Below are positions 8,319-19,436 of a DNA stretch of 64,000 nucleotides, piece by piece. Location: NCBI RefSeq assembly GCF_010994275.1, contig NZ_WMCD01000001.1:806001-870000 (forward strand). The letters run 5' to 3'. The notes beneath the pieces are model-generated. The model had not been told where the DNA came from and did not search any database. It worked only from the letters and a program-made list of their open reading frames with translations. Numbering within the stretch: the stretch's first letter is position 1; every line of letters starts with the position of its first letter. The position numbers and the translations under genes are program-made. The DNA comes from Cyclobacterium jeungdonense (GTDB taxonomy: Bacteria; Bacteroidota; Bacteroidia; Cytophagales; Cyclobacteriaceae).

Positions 8319-11300
8319 TTATGCCGGTATTTCTTCTTCTTTTTCTGGTTTGGCTGCCTGTACCAGGTCATCAAAGATCATATAGAGGCAAGGTACGATT
8401 ACCAAAATAATGGCGGTAGCAAAAATAATCCCAAAACCCAAGGAAATGGCCATTGGAATCAATTGCATAGCCTGACTGGAGGTTTCCAGAATAATAGGCG
8501 TCAATCCGCCAAAAGTGGTCAGGGTCGTCAAAATAATGGGTCGGAATCTTCGCACTCCTGCTTCATGTATGGCTTCAAATGCGGTGGTATGCTTGCCCCG
8601 GTGTTTATTGGCATAATCGATCATAATCAGTGAATCGTTTACCACAACTCCGGAAAGGGCAATTACGCCCATTAAACTTACAAGTGACAAGTCATACCCT
8701 AACAGAATATGGCCTATAACCGCCCCTACGATGCCAAATGGAATGGCCATCATGATCACAATGGGCTGGGTGTAACTGCCTAGAGCCACTGCCAACAGAC
8801 AAAAAATTAACAACATGGCAATAATAAAACCGGACCAAAGCGCTTCTGTAGATTCCCGCATTTCGGCTTGACTACCTTCGTAAGTCCAGGCTAATCCGGG
8901 GAAATCTGCTCGCAGCTGGGGCAAAACCCGTTCGTTCATTGCCTTAAGCACACGGGTCTGGGCAGCGGGAGGTTCTACATCCATGCCTACATTTACGACC
9001 CGCTTGCCATCCCGGCGATTGATATTGGTAAAGGTTTCCCCTTCCTGTATGCGCACCACATCCATCAAAGGTACAGCGGTGCCATTAGGCGCCTGAATGA
9101 TAAAATCCTCCAGGTAGTCCATATCCTTTCGTTCTTCCAGGGGCAATTTTACCCGAATCTCAAACTCGTTGATTCCTCGAAGTTGCCGCATGGCCAGGGC
9201 ACCGAAAAAAGCATCTCTAATTTGCTGTCCTACTATATTAGGCGTCAGGCCCAGGTTGCGCCCTTCTGGTAACAATTCAAACCCTAATTGCAGCTTGCCT
9301 TTGTTGTAATTGTCGCTTATATCCCTGGTTTCTGAAAATTCCTGTGCCCGTTGAACAAATTCCTCACTGGCACGCTCTAAGACATCGATATTCGGATGGC
9401 TTAAATCGACGCTAATGTCCTGACGTGCACCTCCCGGACCCCGCTCCGCTTCAAAATTGATTTGGTCGACCCCTTTGATGTCTCCTATATTATCCCGCCA
9501 TAGCGCTATGAGTTCTTTGGGGCTCATGTCCCGCTGATCCGGCGGTTTCATAACTATTTCCACATCTATAAAATCCTTTCCCCGAACGTTGGTCTTAACT
9601 CCCTCTGCTACTTCATAGAGGTTATGAGTTTCAAACATGTTACGAGTATTCGTGGTGATTTCCGTAGCTATTTTCGCTGCCTGGTCATTGGTAGTGCCAA
9701 CAGGAAGTCGCACTGCGGCCTCGATTTCGTCCGCAGCCACTTCAGGCATTAGCACCATGCCCATGTGGTCGCTGTAGCCAAACCCTCCTACCAGAATCAA
9801 AAGCGAAATGGCAGCAGTAAAGGTGAGGTAACGGTTACGCAGGCAAATATTGAGGAAGGGTTTGTAAGTTCGATTTACAAAACGGTTAAATCCTTCAGCA
9901 ATGGTTCCCTGCCAGGTTTCCAGCCTTAAAATCCAAGGGTGTTTTTTTGTTTTGGGGGGCTTTGTAACATGGGATGGCAGTATATAAAGCGCCTCGAAAA
10001 GTGAAACAAAAAGCACAACAATCACGACCACTGGAAGTGGCCACCAATATTTACCCGTTTCACCGGGGATAAATAACAGCGGCACGAATGCAATTACGGT
10101 AGTTAAAATACTAATCACCACTGGTTTGGATACGTCCCTGGCTCCCAAAATAGCGGCATCCATGTAGGAATATCCCTTTTGCCGGTATTCGTAAATATTT
10201 TCACCCACCACAATGGCGTCATCCACCACTATTCCCAAAACGATCAAAAAGCCAAACATGGAAATCATGTTTATGCTGATGCCTACTGCCGGAAAAAATA
10301 TCATGGCACCCACAAAGGAAATGGTCATGCCCATCATGACCCAAAAGGCCAATCGGTATTCCAAAAAGAGTCCCAAAATGACAAGCACGATAACGATGGC
10401 CATCAAGCCGTTTTCAGTTAGCAAGGAAAGTCTCTCGCGAAAATCTTCCGCTCTATTACTTTCTATACGCACCTGAACGCCTGGGGGTAAACTAGGTTTA
10501 AACTCCTCCAGAATCGTTTTAACCGCAGCTTCTATTTCCAGGGGAGATTGATTACCAATTCGGAATACCTCCAGGTCCACTGTGTTTTGTTGTTCAAATT
10601 GCCCATGAAACCCTACTTCCTCAAACCCGTCCCTGATACTGGCTATATCCCCAAGGGTAACCGTAGATCCGGATTCGGAAGAAATGATATCAATTTTAGC
10701 AAATTCTTCGGCTACAAGTTTGCGTTCTTCCATGCGCAGCAGAATTTCCCCGGATAGGGTTTCAATGGATCCCGCAGGAATGTCCCGGCTTGAATTTTCG
10801 ATCAGATCCGCCACTTGTCCTAAGGTAAGGTTGTACTTTAGCAAGGTATTCCTGGGAATTTCCACATGCGTCACAAAATCCGGTACATTGCCTATTTCTA
10901 CCTGGGTGATTTGATCGTCACTTAGAAATCGGGTTCGCAGCCTTTCCGCCAGAATGCGAAGGGTCCACACGTCTACATCGCCATAAATCCCCACCTGCAT
11001 CACATCCATCTGCTGATTTTGAAGCACAATCTGGGGCCTTTCAATGTCATCCGGAAAGGTTTGTATCCGGCTTACCGCCTGGTTGATATCCTGAAGGGCT
11101 TTCATTCGATCGGTACCCGGTATCAACCAGATTTCTACCGTACCTGAACCCTCATTGGCAGAAGAGATGATTTCTTTGATGCCCTGAACCTCGCGTACTA
11201 TTTCTTCCACGGGCAGGACAATGCCCTGTTCCACTTCCTCCGGCGCCGCGCCCGGATAAACCACCGATATTTCCACGATGTCGAGTTGGAATTGGGGAAA

Positions 11301-11438
11301 TACCTCCTTTTGAATGGTATACATGGTATACACGCCACCGGCAAGCAAGATGACCATCAGCAGATTTGTGATGATGGGCCTTCGGGCCATAAAGGCAATG
11401 GCTCCTTTTTCCGTCTCGGGCTTTGTTCCTTCTTTCAT
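8319..11438 (-). CDS. RND family efflux transporter, inner-membrane pump subunit
   Basis: 1039 residues from the ATG at 11438; an in-frame TTG at 11459 is an alternative start. The protein has the normal RND length and plan: TM1 ('[20 protein letters not shown]'), 'EVFPQF' and the porter domain, a TM2-6 block with the proton-relay motif '[18 protein letters not shown]', a second porter domain and TM8-12 ('[19 protein letters not shown]', '[15 protein letters not shown]'). The AcrB/MexB-like HAE1 group exports hydrophobic compounds using the proton gradient. The acidic TM4 pair argues for hydrophobe efflux rather than the heavy-metal (CusA) type. It works with the adaptor and outer-membrane factor encoded just upstream. 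Confidence 0.93.
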   Translation of the reverse strand: MKEGTKPETEKGAIAFMARRPIITNLLMVILLAGGVYTMYTIQKEVFPQFQLDIVEISVVYPGAAPEEVEQGIVLPVEEIVREVQGIKEIISSANEGSGTVEIWLIPGTDRMKALQDINQAVSRIQTFPDDIERPQIVLQNQQMDVMQVGIYGDVDVWTLRILAERLRTRFLSDDQITQVEIGNVPDFVTHVEIPRNTLLKYNLTLGQVADLIENSSRDIPAGSIETLSGEILLRMEERKLVAEEFAKIDIISSESGSTVTLGDIASIRDGFEEVGFHGQFEQQNTVDLEVFRIGNQSPLEIEAAVKTILEEFKPSLPPGVQVRIESNRAEDFRERLSLLTENGLMAIVIVLVILGLFLEYRLAFWVMMGMTISFVGAMIFFPAVGISINMISMFGFLIVLGIVVDDAIVVGENIYEYRQKGYSYMDAAILGARDVSKPVVISILTTVIAFVPLLFIPGETGKYWWPLPVVVIVVLFVSLFEALYILPSHVTKPPKTKKHPWILRLETWQGTIAEGFNRFVNRTYKPFLNICLRNRYLTFTAAISLLILVGGFGYSDHMGMVLMPEVAADEIEAAVRLPVGTTNDQAAKIATEITTNTRNMFETHNLYEVAEGVKTNVRGKDFIDVEIVMKPPDQRDMSPKELIALWRDNIGDIKGVDQINFEAERGPGGARQDISVDLSHPNIDVLERASEEFVQRAQEFSETRDISDNYNKGKLQLGFELLPEGRNLGLTPNIVGQQIRDAFFGALAMRQLRGINEFEIRVKLPLEERKDMDYLEDFIIQAPNGTAVPLMDVVRIQEGETFTNINRRDGKRVVNVGMDVEPPAAQTRVLKAMNERVLPQLRADFPGLAWTYEGSQAEMRESTEALWSGFIIAMLLIFCLLAVALGSYTQPIVIMMAIPFGIVGAVIGHILLGYDLSLVSLMGVIALSGVVVNDSLIMIDYANKHRGKHTTAFEAIHEAGVRRFRPIILTTLTTFGGLTPIILETSSQAMQLIPMAISLGFGIIFATAIILVIVPCLYMIFDDLVQAAKPEKEEEIPA

Positions 11439-11541
11439 CTGTTTATTATTTTTTTTCAACGGTCAGATGGAATCTCGCATGCTTTATAATCATCCCACTG
11501 TGTGACGTTCTCGTCATGCTCGATTTCATACCGATGGTATT

Positions 11542-12705
11542 TTAATCTTCATCCAGTCGAAGCGGCGATCCGTCCACCACCGTGGCCAGGTCTGTGGCTA
11601 CTACCTGAGCGTTGTCTTCCAATCCTTCATTAATATAGGCAAAATCCTGGTCTTCGAATAAAATGTTAACCTCTCGGATAGCCAATTCACCATCCTCCAT
11701 AACCCAAACAGTATTTCCGGGCCGGATGTATTGTCGTTCCAGACGGGTAACATCTTCCAATTCCCGGGCTTCTATCTGCACTTCCACAAAGGTCCCTATG
11801 ATCAGCGGTGGTTTATCAGGATCGGGTTCTTGTCGCATTAATGGATCTTCCACACTGATGATAACTCTCGCAAGCCGGGTTTGGTTATCCAAGGCACCCA
11901 CCAGGCGCGAAACCCTACCTTCCCGGAACTGCCCCGGCTCCCAGGCAGCAGGGTGGACAATTTTAACCGGAGCACCCGACCCCTCGGTATTTTCCTCAAT
12001 GTCTAGCCAGTTGACTTTGGAAAGGGGGACGTTAGCCATTACCCAGTATTCGTCGATCCCTACCAGTCTTCCCAAGTCCGAACCGGGTGCGATTTGAGAA
12101 CCCAGGTTGACGTTTCGTGATAAAATGTGCGCATCAAATGGCGCTCGAATGCTGGCCCGCTCCAGATTCAGTGAAGCTTGGTTAACAGCTGCTTCTGCAG
12201 CCGCTACATTAGCTTTAGCTGCTTCAAGTTGTGGCTTTCGAAGTACCAGATTACGGTTTTCTGAAGATAGTTCATCCCCAATCAGTTCGTAGTCTTTTTG
12301 TGCTACGTCCTGTCGGCCCAGTTCCACTTCATAATCGGACTTTGCCAATGCCAAATCGCTTTTTCGCAACAGCAGCGTATTTTCAAAATCGGCAGGATTA
12401 ATTTGAAGTAGCAACTCTCCTTTATTCACGTAAGCACCAGGAAGAAACTGAGATGCAATCCGGGTGACCTCTCCCCCTACCTGGTTGCTCAGGGAAATAT
12501 CGGTAGCTGGCTGTACAATGCCCGTAGCCACGACCGTAGGCGAGAAATCGCCCCGTTCGGCCTGGACCACATCCACCAACATGGCGGTGGTCTTGGATGC
12601 ACCTACCATTTCAGCCTCTGGTGCTGTCCAGAAAAAGATCATGGCTATAAGGATACTGGCTGCCAATAATCCCAGGCTAATCCATACGGTTTTCGTTTTC
12701 GTCAT
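11542..12705 (-). CDS. RND efflux periplasmic adaptor (membrane fusion protein)
   Basis: 387 residues. An N-terminal TM helix (about 8-28) anchors the protein. A lipoyl half ('VVATGIVQPATDISLSNQVG', 'GAYVNKGELLLQI') is followed by a coiled-coil hairpin (about 125-190, 'LRKPQLEAAKANVAAAEAAV') and the second lipoyl half ('ASIRAPFDAHIL'), then beta-barrel and membrane-proximal domains. This is the HlyD/AcrA layout. The adaptor bridges the pump and the TolC-like channel. Its ATG overlaps the TGA of the outer-membrane factor gene (12702-12705), which points to translational coupling. The pump gene starts about 100 bases downstream. Confidence 0.92.
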   Translation of the reverse strand: MTKTKTVWISLGLLAASILIAMIFFWTAPEAEMVGASKTTAMLVDVVQAERGDFSPTVVATGIVQPATDISLSNQVGGEVTRIASQFLPGAYVNKGELLLQINPADFENTLLLRKSDLALAKSDYEVELGRQDVAQKDYELIGDELSSENRNLVLRKPQLEAAKANVAAAEAAVNQASLNLERASIRAPFDAHILSRNVNLGSQIAPGSDLGRLVGIDEYWVMANVPLSKVNWLDIEENTEGSGAPVKIVHPAAWEPGQFREGRVSRLVGALDNQTRLARVIISVEDPLMRQEPDPDKPPLIIGTFVEVQIEARELEDVTRLERQYIRPGNTVWVMEDGELAIREVNILFEDQDFAYINEGLEDNAQVVATDLATVVDGSPLRLDED

Positions 12706-14192
12706 TTTGTCGGGATTGTGTTTTCATTTAAGGTAAATTCTCCCCCCGTTTCAATGGGAGTTTCGAAGCCTCCTGCCAAGGCACGGAATAGGGCAACCCG
12801 AAACAACAGCTGGTCCAATTCGGCACTAACCAAATCCCGTTTCAATTGCTGCATCTGGTCCAGGCTGACCAATACATCCAGATACGCAATGGACCCGTTC
12901 AGGTACTCTACGCGCAGTTGCTGAAACGCCCTTTCGGCGAGATCCAGTTGATTTTCGAGATAACCGATCCGCTTTTTTTGAAGGCTTTCCCGTACCATGG
13001 CGTCCTCCACTTCCTGAAGCGCAAGCAGGACCGTTTGCCCATACACCTGTATTTGTTGCTCCCGGAAAGCTTCGGCCTGTCTTTTCTCGGCATTTAGCCT
13101 GCCTCCATAAAAAAGCGGCATCAGCAAGCTACCGGTTAGTGAAGCGGCCTGGGATTCTACCAGGTTGGTAAGGGTATTGGATCTTAATGCTCCGGTAAAA
13201 TCAAAAGTCAACCGTGGATAGGTATTGCTTATGGCTACCGCCACTTCCCTGTCGGCTGCCTCCATTCGATTGAAGCTGCTTTGGATATCCGGACGGCGGT
13301 TAATTAATTCCATGGGCAGGCCTGCGTCCGGAAGGGGACCCAATTCAGGAAGCGCACTTTCATCGGAAAAGGATAAGCTTCCCGGCGCTGCACCAAGTAA
13401 AACCGCCAGCCGGTTTCGGAGTGTTTTTAGTTCTATCTGAATGGCAGTGGCCTGTTCCCGGGTACTTTGTATCAGTTGTTCCTGGCGAAGAATGTCTACT
13501 CCCCTCACCTGTCCACTTGCAAATCGTGCACGGATCAACGCCAACACTTGTTGGTTGTACTCCGTTTGTTCCTGGATTAAATCCAATTGTTCCTGGAATG
13601 CCTGCAAAGAAAACCAGGTCAGCGCCACTTCCCCTGCAATGCTGATGGCCAGGGTCTGGTAGTCCAAAAAGGTGGCCTGCAGCCGGTTTTCTGCAGCCAG
13701 TTTACTTTGCTTTACCCGACCCCAGAGATCCACTTCGTAACTGCTTCGTAATGCTAACTGGGTATTTTCACCCCCAACGAAGTCTGGAACGGGTCGGCTG
13801 GCACCACCCTGAAGCTGTAGAAAAACCTGTGGTACCCTCTCGGATGCGATGATGGCCACATTGCTGGCTTCCTGCGCCACCTGATACCAGGAACCTTTTA
13901 ATTCAAGATTGTGAAATAACGCACTGTCAACCAGTGAATTTAGCTTAGGATCCCCGAAGGACTTCCACCAGTCTGGCTCCAATTCGGACGCGCCTGTGGG
14001 AAGTGAAAACGCCTCGGGCAATGCTACCGGAACATCCCGGGTGGTAATTCTATTCCCACAACCCACGGTCATTCCCAGAATGGCCAGCCACAAAATAGTT
14101 CGTAGGGTTTCCTGATGCAAAGCAGGGATAAAATGCAGTTTAAAACGTCGGTTACAGGGCAAAAGATCTATAGTTTTTAATGAAGTTAGCAA
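12702..14192 (-). CDS. TolC-like outer-membrane efflux lipoprotein (NodT type)
   Basis: About 496 residues. The open frame begins at a TTG (14192); no ATG precedes the lipobox, so the start must be one of several TTG codons between 14192 and about 14090. The signal ends in 'LGMTVGC' (cysteine near 45), typical of NodT-family lipoproteins. Two outer-membrane efflux repeats follow: 'PDWWKSFGDPKLNSLVDSAL', 'LRSSYEVDLWGRVK', 'LGAAPGSL', 'NRRPDIQSSFNRMEAAD', 'TYPRLTFD' and 'YLNGSIAYLDVLVSLDQ'. The protein is the exit duct for the adaptor-pump complex and is the first gene of the efflux operon. Confidence 0.88.
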   Translation of the reverse strand: MLTSLKTIDLLPCNRRFKLHFIPALHQETLRTILWLAILGMTVGCGNRITTRDVPVALPEAFSLPTGASELEPDWWKSFGDPKLNSLVDSALFHNLELKGSWYQVAQEASNVAIIASERVPQVFLQLQGGASRPVPDFVGGENTQLALRSSYEVDLWGRVKQSKLAAENRLQATFLDYQTLAISIAGEVALTWFSLQAFQEQLDLIQEQTEYNQQVLALIRARFASGQVRGVDILRQEQLIQSTREQATAIQIELKTLRNRLAVLLGAAPGSLSFSDESALPELGPLPDAGLPMELINRRPDIQSSFNRMEAADREVAVAISNTYPRLTFDFTGALRSNTLTNLVESQAASLTGSLLMPLFYGGRLNAEKRQAEAFREQQIQVYGQTVLLALQEVEDAMVRESLQKKRIGYLENQLDLAERAFQQLRVEYLNGSIAYLDVLVSLDQMQQLKRDLVSAELDQLLFRVALFRALAGGFETPIETGGEFTLNENTIPTK

Positions 14193-14378
14193 AAATCACC
14201 GGGTAATCATAGCTCCTATTAGGAACGACATGGCGTGATACAAATAGTTTTTTGCCCTTCACTTGAACAAAGGTAAAAGCAATAGTCTATCCAATAAAGA
14301 GAAAGCCATCCCAGGTAAGGTGGCAAAGTAAGGCAACAATTTGAAGAAAATCTGAATTTGACCGCATAGTTTGAAAAC

Positions 14379-14873
14379 TTAAGGGATTTGATTGATTGGC
14401 TTTTTGAGGTTTTCCAACTGTTCCTGGTAGTCAAACTGCAGGTCCTCATGTAGATTACCAATGAGTTTTTCCACTTTACCCACTTGAAGGGCATACAGAT
14501 TATCAATAACCGGATAGTGGTATTCCAGGTAGCCAAACTCCTCCAATTGACGACAGAAAAAGGTGATTAATTCAATCTTTGCGTTGGAATCTTTGGTTAG
14601 TTTCAGGTTCTTGTTTAGAATTCTCCGAATTCCTTGTGCTGATTTTTTGGCAAAGTAGTAGTTTTTACTGTTCGCAGAATTAAAGGCTTTTTCCAATTCT
14701 TCTTTCACCGTATCCACGAAAAGAGAGGCATCATCGGAGTCAAACAACTTAAAATAAAGGAAAGCTTTATTATCTCGGTTGAGCTTACTAAGGTGCAATA
14801 CCAGGTCGATTAGCTCCTTCGAATCTCTATGTTGCAGTTCCTTTTTTAAACTGTTTAAACTGGGTAATTGCAT
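14379..14873 (-). CDS. Conserved hypothetical protein, DUF6155-like
   Basis: 164 residues, mostly helical and cytoplasmic, with no signal peptide or TM segment. The opening 'LNSLKKELQHRDSKELIDLV' and the middle part 'SAQGIRRILNKNLKLTKDS' resemble the DUF6155 family of Bacteroidota, although I rely on recalled patterns for that name. The charged alternating helices suggest an all-alpha bundle. Function unknown. It stands between the efflux operon and the giant membrane protein, in the same direction as both, with gaps of about 190 and 75 bases. Confidence 0.65.
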   Translation of the reverse strand: MQLPSLNSLKKELQHRDSKELIDLVLHLSKLNRDNKAFLYFKLFDSDDASLFVDTVKEELEKAFNSANSKNYYFAKKSAQGIRRILNKNLKLTKDSNAKIELITFFCRQLEEFGYLEYHYPVIDNLYALQVGKVEKLIGNLHEDLQFDYQEQLENLKKPINQIP

Positions 14874-14948
14874 GGTTTGGTTTACTTTTCTAATCCGCCA
14901 GGAAATTTCCGAAATGATTTGGCAAAAACAAGAGGTTTTTCAAAACTA

Positions 14949-17900
14949 TTAATCTTTACTGAAAGAAAAAATGCCACTTAGGCGGAGTAAAAGGGTGAAA
15001 ACTGCGGCAATGGATCCTAGCAAGGCATTCATATCATCCAGAATATGTATTTTACCAAATGAAACAAATATAATTAGTCCTAAAATAACCATCAAAAACA
15101 CGGAAGAAGTAACACTCCAATTACCATTTTCTTTAGAGGCCAATTCATTTTTCAAGGAAATGTCATTATCCACTTTCGTCAGTACAAAATTGGTAAAACT
15201 GGCATTCATGAGTCTGAGAGAGTCATCATATACCAAAATCCCCTTGTGCAATAATTCTAAAATACCATTCACGTTATTTGGATTCACAAATCCATCCATT
15301 GCAATATCATATACGATATACTGCTCTTGCTTTGACAAAGAATTCCAAACAGAAAAATAGTAGGGATAGGCAATTTCCTGAATATTCAGAATCAGATCCT
15401 CATCATTAATTTCATTAAAAGTCAAACGATTAGTTTGACCGCTATTTTCAAGATCCATTTGAAATCGTAAGTTAATTTTTCGTAGATAGGTCCCATGCTT
15501 TAATTCAGATTTCAAAAAAGGAAATTCATTCCTGCTTTCATCAAAAAAGCTTCCAGTAGACTCTAAGGGAATGGTAATATTATAAAAACTGCCAAATAGG
15601 TGTAACCACATTCGGTAATCATTGGCAATATCGTCGATCATTCGTTGTTTTTCGAGGTAATCACTGCCGTCTTTTTTAAGATCTATCTTGAATCTTTTAA
15701 GTTGATCTTCATAATATTCGTGTATTTTAATCAAACTCATTTCAGAGCAAATGATTACTCGGATGGTTGAATTGGCAATAAGCCTTCTGATTATACCCAA
15801 CTTAATTTTGTTCAACTCAATATTCTCATAAGAAAACTCAAAGTGTTCTATTAAAACAATTAACTGAGGTGATTTAGAATTTGAATTCAAATCTGGTTTG
15901 TCATAAATAGCCTCTTTCAAAGGCAAAAGTTTTTCTTCGGAAACATTAAATAGTAATTTTAAATCAATTTGATAATTCACTTCTGGAAAAAGCAAATAAT
16001 GATTCTTGTATCTGGGCTCGGTAATCTTTTCACAAAAATCGGTAATTAGAAGCATGTCCATACTAAAAAACCTATCAGAAAATTTGGATTTCAGACTATG
16101 GTATACAGCAGAAATGTGGGAGGCATTTACACCAGTTATTAAAATATTGTTATAGGCATTTAAACCGGGTAAGGACACGTTTTTTTGATCAGTTCCTTGA
16201 TTAATTACCTCCTGTATAGGCAATTTCTGACGTTCGTCTAATTCGGTATAAATACTAATCAATTGATTCATAAATTCATTCAGCTTGGTTTCAAAAATCA
16301 TTGTTTTAGCATAAACACGAAAATCCAACCCATAAATTTTATTAATCGTAAAATTAAGGATAAAATAAATAAATATTAATGTCACAATAAATAGAAAAAA
16401 TAATGATGTGTTTTTAGCAAATGAAGAATAAAGGATGCTATCATAATGTTCAATACCCAAATCAAACAAATTATTTTTTAAAATAAACTGATCAGAACCC
16501 TTTTCTTTATATAATTCTATAAATGAACTATCTGATGCTATTAAAGCATTGGTAAGTTCCCCATATCTATTAAACGGAAATCTAAGACCAGAATACCAAT
16601 ACGGAACGATATGGTTTATTGGGTATTCATAAACAGTAGTATCTTTTAGATTAGAATCTGCAAATTCCGAAATGGATGATTCTGGGTTATTAAAGAAAAG
16701 AAAAATAAGGTCGTCCATTTTCATTTGATTGATAAAGACATCTAAATTCTCAATATTTGAAACTATCCTTCCCTCCTTTTCAGAAACAAATTGTGATCTC
16801 TTTTCATCTTTCCAACTTTTTATATTAAAATCTATATTTTTTGTTTTGTTAATAAAAGCGAGGGAACTTTCCATCTTGAAAGCAATGGAGTAAAAAATAA
16901 TCGGTGGTAAAATCGTTATTAAAATTAAAAGTGATAATACATATAGCTTGTATATAGAATATATATTTACTAAAAGTTTACTTTTAAATAAATTATCAGA
17001 AAATCTCTTTAAAGAAATACGTGTATTACCAAAAGGAATAAAATTATATATTGTCAAAATAAATATCAAAAGTATCAATAAATCTATATAAATATAAATA
17101 ACTGATTCTGAATACCATTTCATTTTCACTACAATTATAAAAATAATAGAGGTTAGAATAAATAACTTAAAAATTTTATTTCTCATATCAGGACTATTAG
17201 AAATATAATTCCTAACCTGGAATAAATAGGAAGTTATTTTCCAAAAGTTATATGTAATTAAGACACTACAAGTACTTATTACCGAAAAAATTAACAAACC
17301 AATACTATTTTCATATAATGCCCAGTTAAGAATTAAAAATAATATTCCAAAAAAATTAAATAAAATCAGATTTCCATACATTTCTTTAGCCTTTGTGTTT
17401 TCATCAGTATACGGCCTAAGCCAAAAAAATAGAAATCGTTTTTGTTTAATCAATGTATAGTTACCTGTAGTAGAAAACAAAGCAACACTTAAAAGAAGCA
17501 ATACAGCTAAGAAAATCAATTGAAATACGATTGTTGAAGAAATAGCTAAGGAATTAGAGGTATCGATAAATTCACTGTCTAGAAACGTAGCAAGGTATAT
17601 ATGATCTAACCCATCTACCTTATTCATATACATATAGTGTTCTTTACCCATGTAGTTTACTTTTTCATGAGATGGAGAATTGCTTTCTATATTGTAATTA
17701 AAGTTGTTATTAGTTTCCTCCAGGAAATTTTCATTTAAATTTCTGTTCTTATCGGAATGAAATAGGGTATTTCCTGTTTCATCGAAAAAGCAAAAGCCGT
17801 ATCCTTCTTCTAAAATGGGGTTCATAATAGAAACCAAAGATAAGCTGGTAGCTAATACTGGTAAGCTATCTATCCCACTCTCCATCCCCAGTCCCATCTC

Positions 17901-19253
17901 GTAGTTTCCATCACTTACAGAACGTATGGATTCAAATGAAATATTTTGCCCATTATAATTAAACGTATTTCCGTTGGGTATATCCATCACATAGTTCCTG
18001 TGACTTAGGTCATATAACAGACTTGCATTCTTCTCATTACTTAAATATATTCTAATTTTTCCCTTAGGGTCACACCAAAAAATAGAATTAAAATATTTAT
18101 ACTTAGATTGTTCATCAATTTGTGGTGGTAATGACTCACTTTTAAAATTTCTGAACGCTGTATAATACTTTATCTTCTTACTTACAGAATCTATTTCGGA
18201 TGAATGTTCAAAAAAGGATAACTTCCTAATTTTATTGGTAAAATTACTGCTATCAATTGTAGAAATTTCTTTATTGATGTTTTGTTTTATTTCTGATAGC
18301 AGATTTGTAACGTTTTTTAGTTCTTCTTTAAAGTTATTTTCTATTTTAAAATGTATATGTTCGAGATTTGATTTAGTTTGCTTACCTATATTTCCAAAAT
18401 GGTAGGTAAAAAATAGAATTACCAAAATTAATACTGTTGGCAATAATGAAATCGATACGCCTGTAAAGAAAATGTCTTTTAAAGATAGCCGTTCTGAATG
18501 ACTCATTACCCATAATTTGATAAAAGGCAATGCGTGAATCAATAAAACGGTTAGGATTAAAATAAATGAAATTAAATAAATGGAAACCTCTCTTTTTTTA
18601 TCTTCGTAAATATCTTTTGATATATATCCTGTAAGGAATATATTATTCTCTTCATTATTTAAATAGGAAATATTAAAAGCTTTATATTTATTATATCCAA
18701 AGTCAATTTCAAAGAGGCTGTTAGAGGTGTAGTTTGATTCAATTGAATCGAGAGTGATAATTTGTCCTTTTGGATCGTTAATATAGAGCATGGAAAGAGT
18801 TCCTTCTTCTTTCCTAAATTGAGTTATAGATACGAAATCAAAAACATCTCTTCTTTCTATCAAGGGGTTTTGAAGTATTTCAGCGTAACTTTTGTTAACG
18901 ACTGATTCTACCGGATATTCTTTATTAGAGGTTGCATCATCAAGGGATCCTTCTTTGCCTGTTTCTGTCGGATTGGAGGCGTCATTTTCTGACGTTTCTA
19001 ACTTGAAAACCAGATTATCTGCGCCAAATATAATATTTGTAATATTTTGACCTTTTTCATTCCGTATGATTTTTCTTTCATTCTCTAATAGGTTGTGGAT
19101 GTTTCCTTTGATTTTTTCAAGGATCCGCATATTGTTATTCACTAATTTCTCCTCATTGCGAGGAACGTAAACGAAAAAGTAGTAAAAAAATGCCAGCGAA
19201 ATAATGATCAACGTTGAAAGTAAAACCCAGGCTTTATTTGAAATTCGCATCAT
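14949..19253 (-). CDS. Giant multi-pass membrane protein with Cache-like sensor domain and degenerate NTPase-like C-terminal region
   Basis: 1434 residues. Order seen: TM1 (about 9-28); extracytoplasmic domain (30-220); TM2-3 ('IYLISFILILTVLLIH', 'LPTVLILVILFFTY'); a second extracytoplasmic domain (about 290-570) with a Cache-type core 'YGFCFFDETGNTLFHSDKN' near 484; a block of about eight TM helices; a third loop domain (about 790-960); TM; then a cytoplasmic region. That region has 'NNILITGVNASHIS' (about 1030), placed like a P-loop but lacking GK[ST], 'LIVLIEHFEF' (about 1134), placed like Walker B, a helical and winged-helix-like part (about 1310), and two final TM helices. I infer a sensor with a degenerate STAND/AAA-like module. 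The gene is more AT-rich than its neighbours, which may indicate acquisition. Confidence 0.7.
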   Translation of the reverse strand: MMRISNKAWVLLSTLIIISLAFFYYFFVYVPRNEEKLVNNNMRILEKIKGNIHNLLENERKIIRNEKGQNITNIIFGADNLVFKLETSENDASNPTETGKEGSLDDATSNKEYPVESVVNKSYAEILQNPLIERRDVFDFVSITQFRKEEGTLSMLYINDPKGQIITLDSIESNYTSNSLFEIDFGYNKYKAFNISYLNNEENNIFLTGYISKDIYEDKKREVSIYLISFILILTVLLIHALPFIKLWVMSHSERLSLKDIFFTGVSISLLPTVLILVILFFTYHFGNIGKQTKSNLEHIHFKIENNFKEELKNVTNLLSEIKQNINKEISTIDSSNFTNKIRKLSFFEHSSEIDSVSKKIKYYTAFRNFKSESLPPQIDEQSKYKYFNSIFWCDPKGKIRIYLSNEKNASLLYDLSHRNYVMDIPNGNTFNYNGQNISFESIRSVSDGNYEMGLGMESGIDSLPVLATSLSLVSIMNPILEEGYGFCFFDETGNTLFHSDKNRNLNENFLEETNNNFNYNIESNSPSHEKVNYMGKEHYMYMNKVDGLDHIYLATFLDSEFIDTSNSLAISSTIVFQLIFLAVLLLLSVALFSTTGNYTLIKQKRFLFFWLRPYTDENTKAKEMYGNLILFNFFGILFLILNWALYENSIGLLIFSVISTCSVLITYNFWKITSYLFQVRNYISNSPDMRNKIFKLFILTSIIFIIVVKMKWYSESVIYIYIDLLILLIFILTIYNFIPFGNTRISLKRFSDNLFKSKLLVNIYSIYKLYVLSLLILITILPPIIFYSIAFKMESSLAFINKTKNIDFNIKSWKDEKRSQFVSEKEGRIVSNIENLDVFINQMKMDDLIFLFFNNPESSISEFADSNLKDTTVYEYPINHIVPYWYSGLRFPFNRYGELTNALIASDSSFIELYKEKGSDQFILKNNLFDLGIEHYDSILYSSFAKNTSLFFLFIVTLIFIYFILNFTINKIYGLDFRVYAKTMIFETKLNEFMNQLISIYTELDERQKLPIQEVINQGTDQKNVSLPGLNAYNNILITGVNASHISAVYHSLKSKFSDRFFSMDMLLITDFCEKITEPRYKNHYLLFPEVNYQIDLKLLFNVSEEKLLPLKEAIYDKPDLNSNSKSPQLIVLIEHFEFSYENIELNKIKLGIIRRLIANSTIRVIICSEMSLIKIHEYYEDQLKRFKIDLKKDGSDYLEKQRMIDDIANDYRMWLHLFGSFYNITIPLESTGSFFDESRNEFPFLKSELKHGTYLRKINLRFQMDLENSGQTNRLTFNEINDEDLILNIQEIAYPYYFSVWNSLSKQEQYIVYDIAMDGFVNPNNVNGILELLHKGILVYDDSLRLMNASFTNFVLTKVDNDISLKNELASKENGNWSVTSSVFLMVILGLIIFVSFGKIHILDDMNALLGSIAAVFTLLLRLSGIFSFSKD

Positions 19254-19436
19254 AGAAGATCATTTATAAAAGTGGAGATCCTCCGGCTAACAATAGTCTA
19301 TTCCTTTTCAAAGGTTTAGGGATTTTTTACCTATAATAAGAAATTGAGTAGGCTTTGTTCGGAAGGTTTCGGAATCATTTTCTCTGGTAGAAAAGAAAAT
19401 GGTAGGTTTAGCTTGTTTAGACTTGAATAGATCTGA

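Noticed and set aside
14219..14536. 105-codon minus-strand frame overlapping the DUF6155-like gene
   Set aside because: It uses another frame of the same strand as a better-supported gene and has cysteine/tryptophan-rich, random-looking content.
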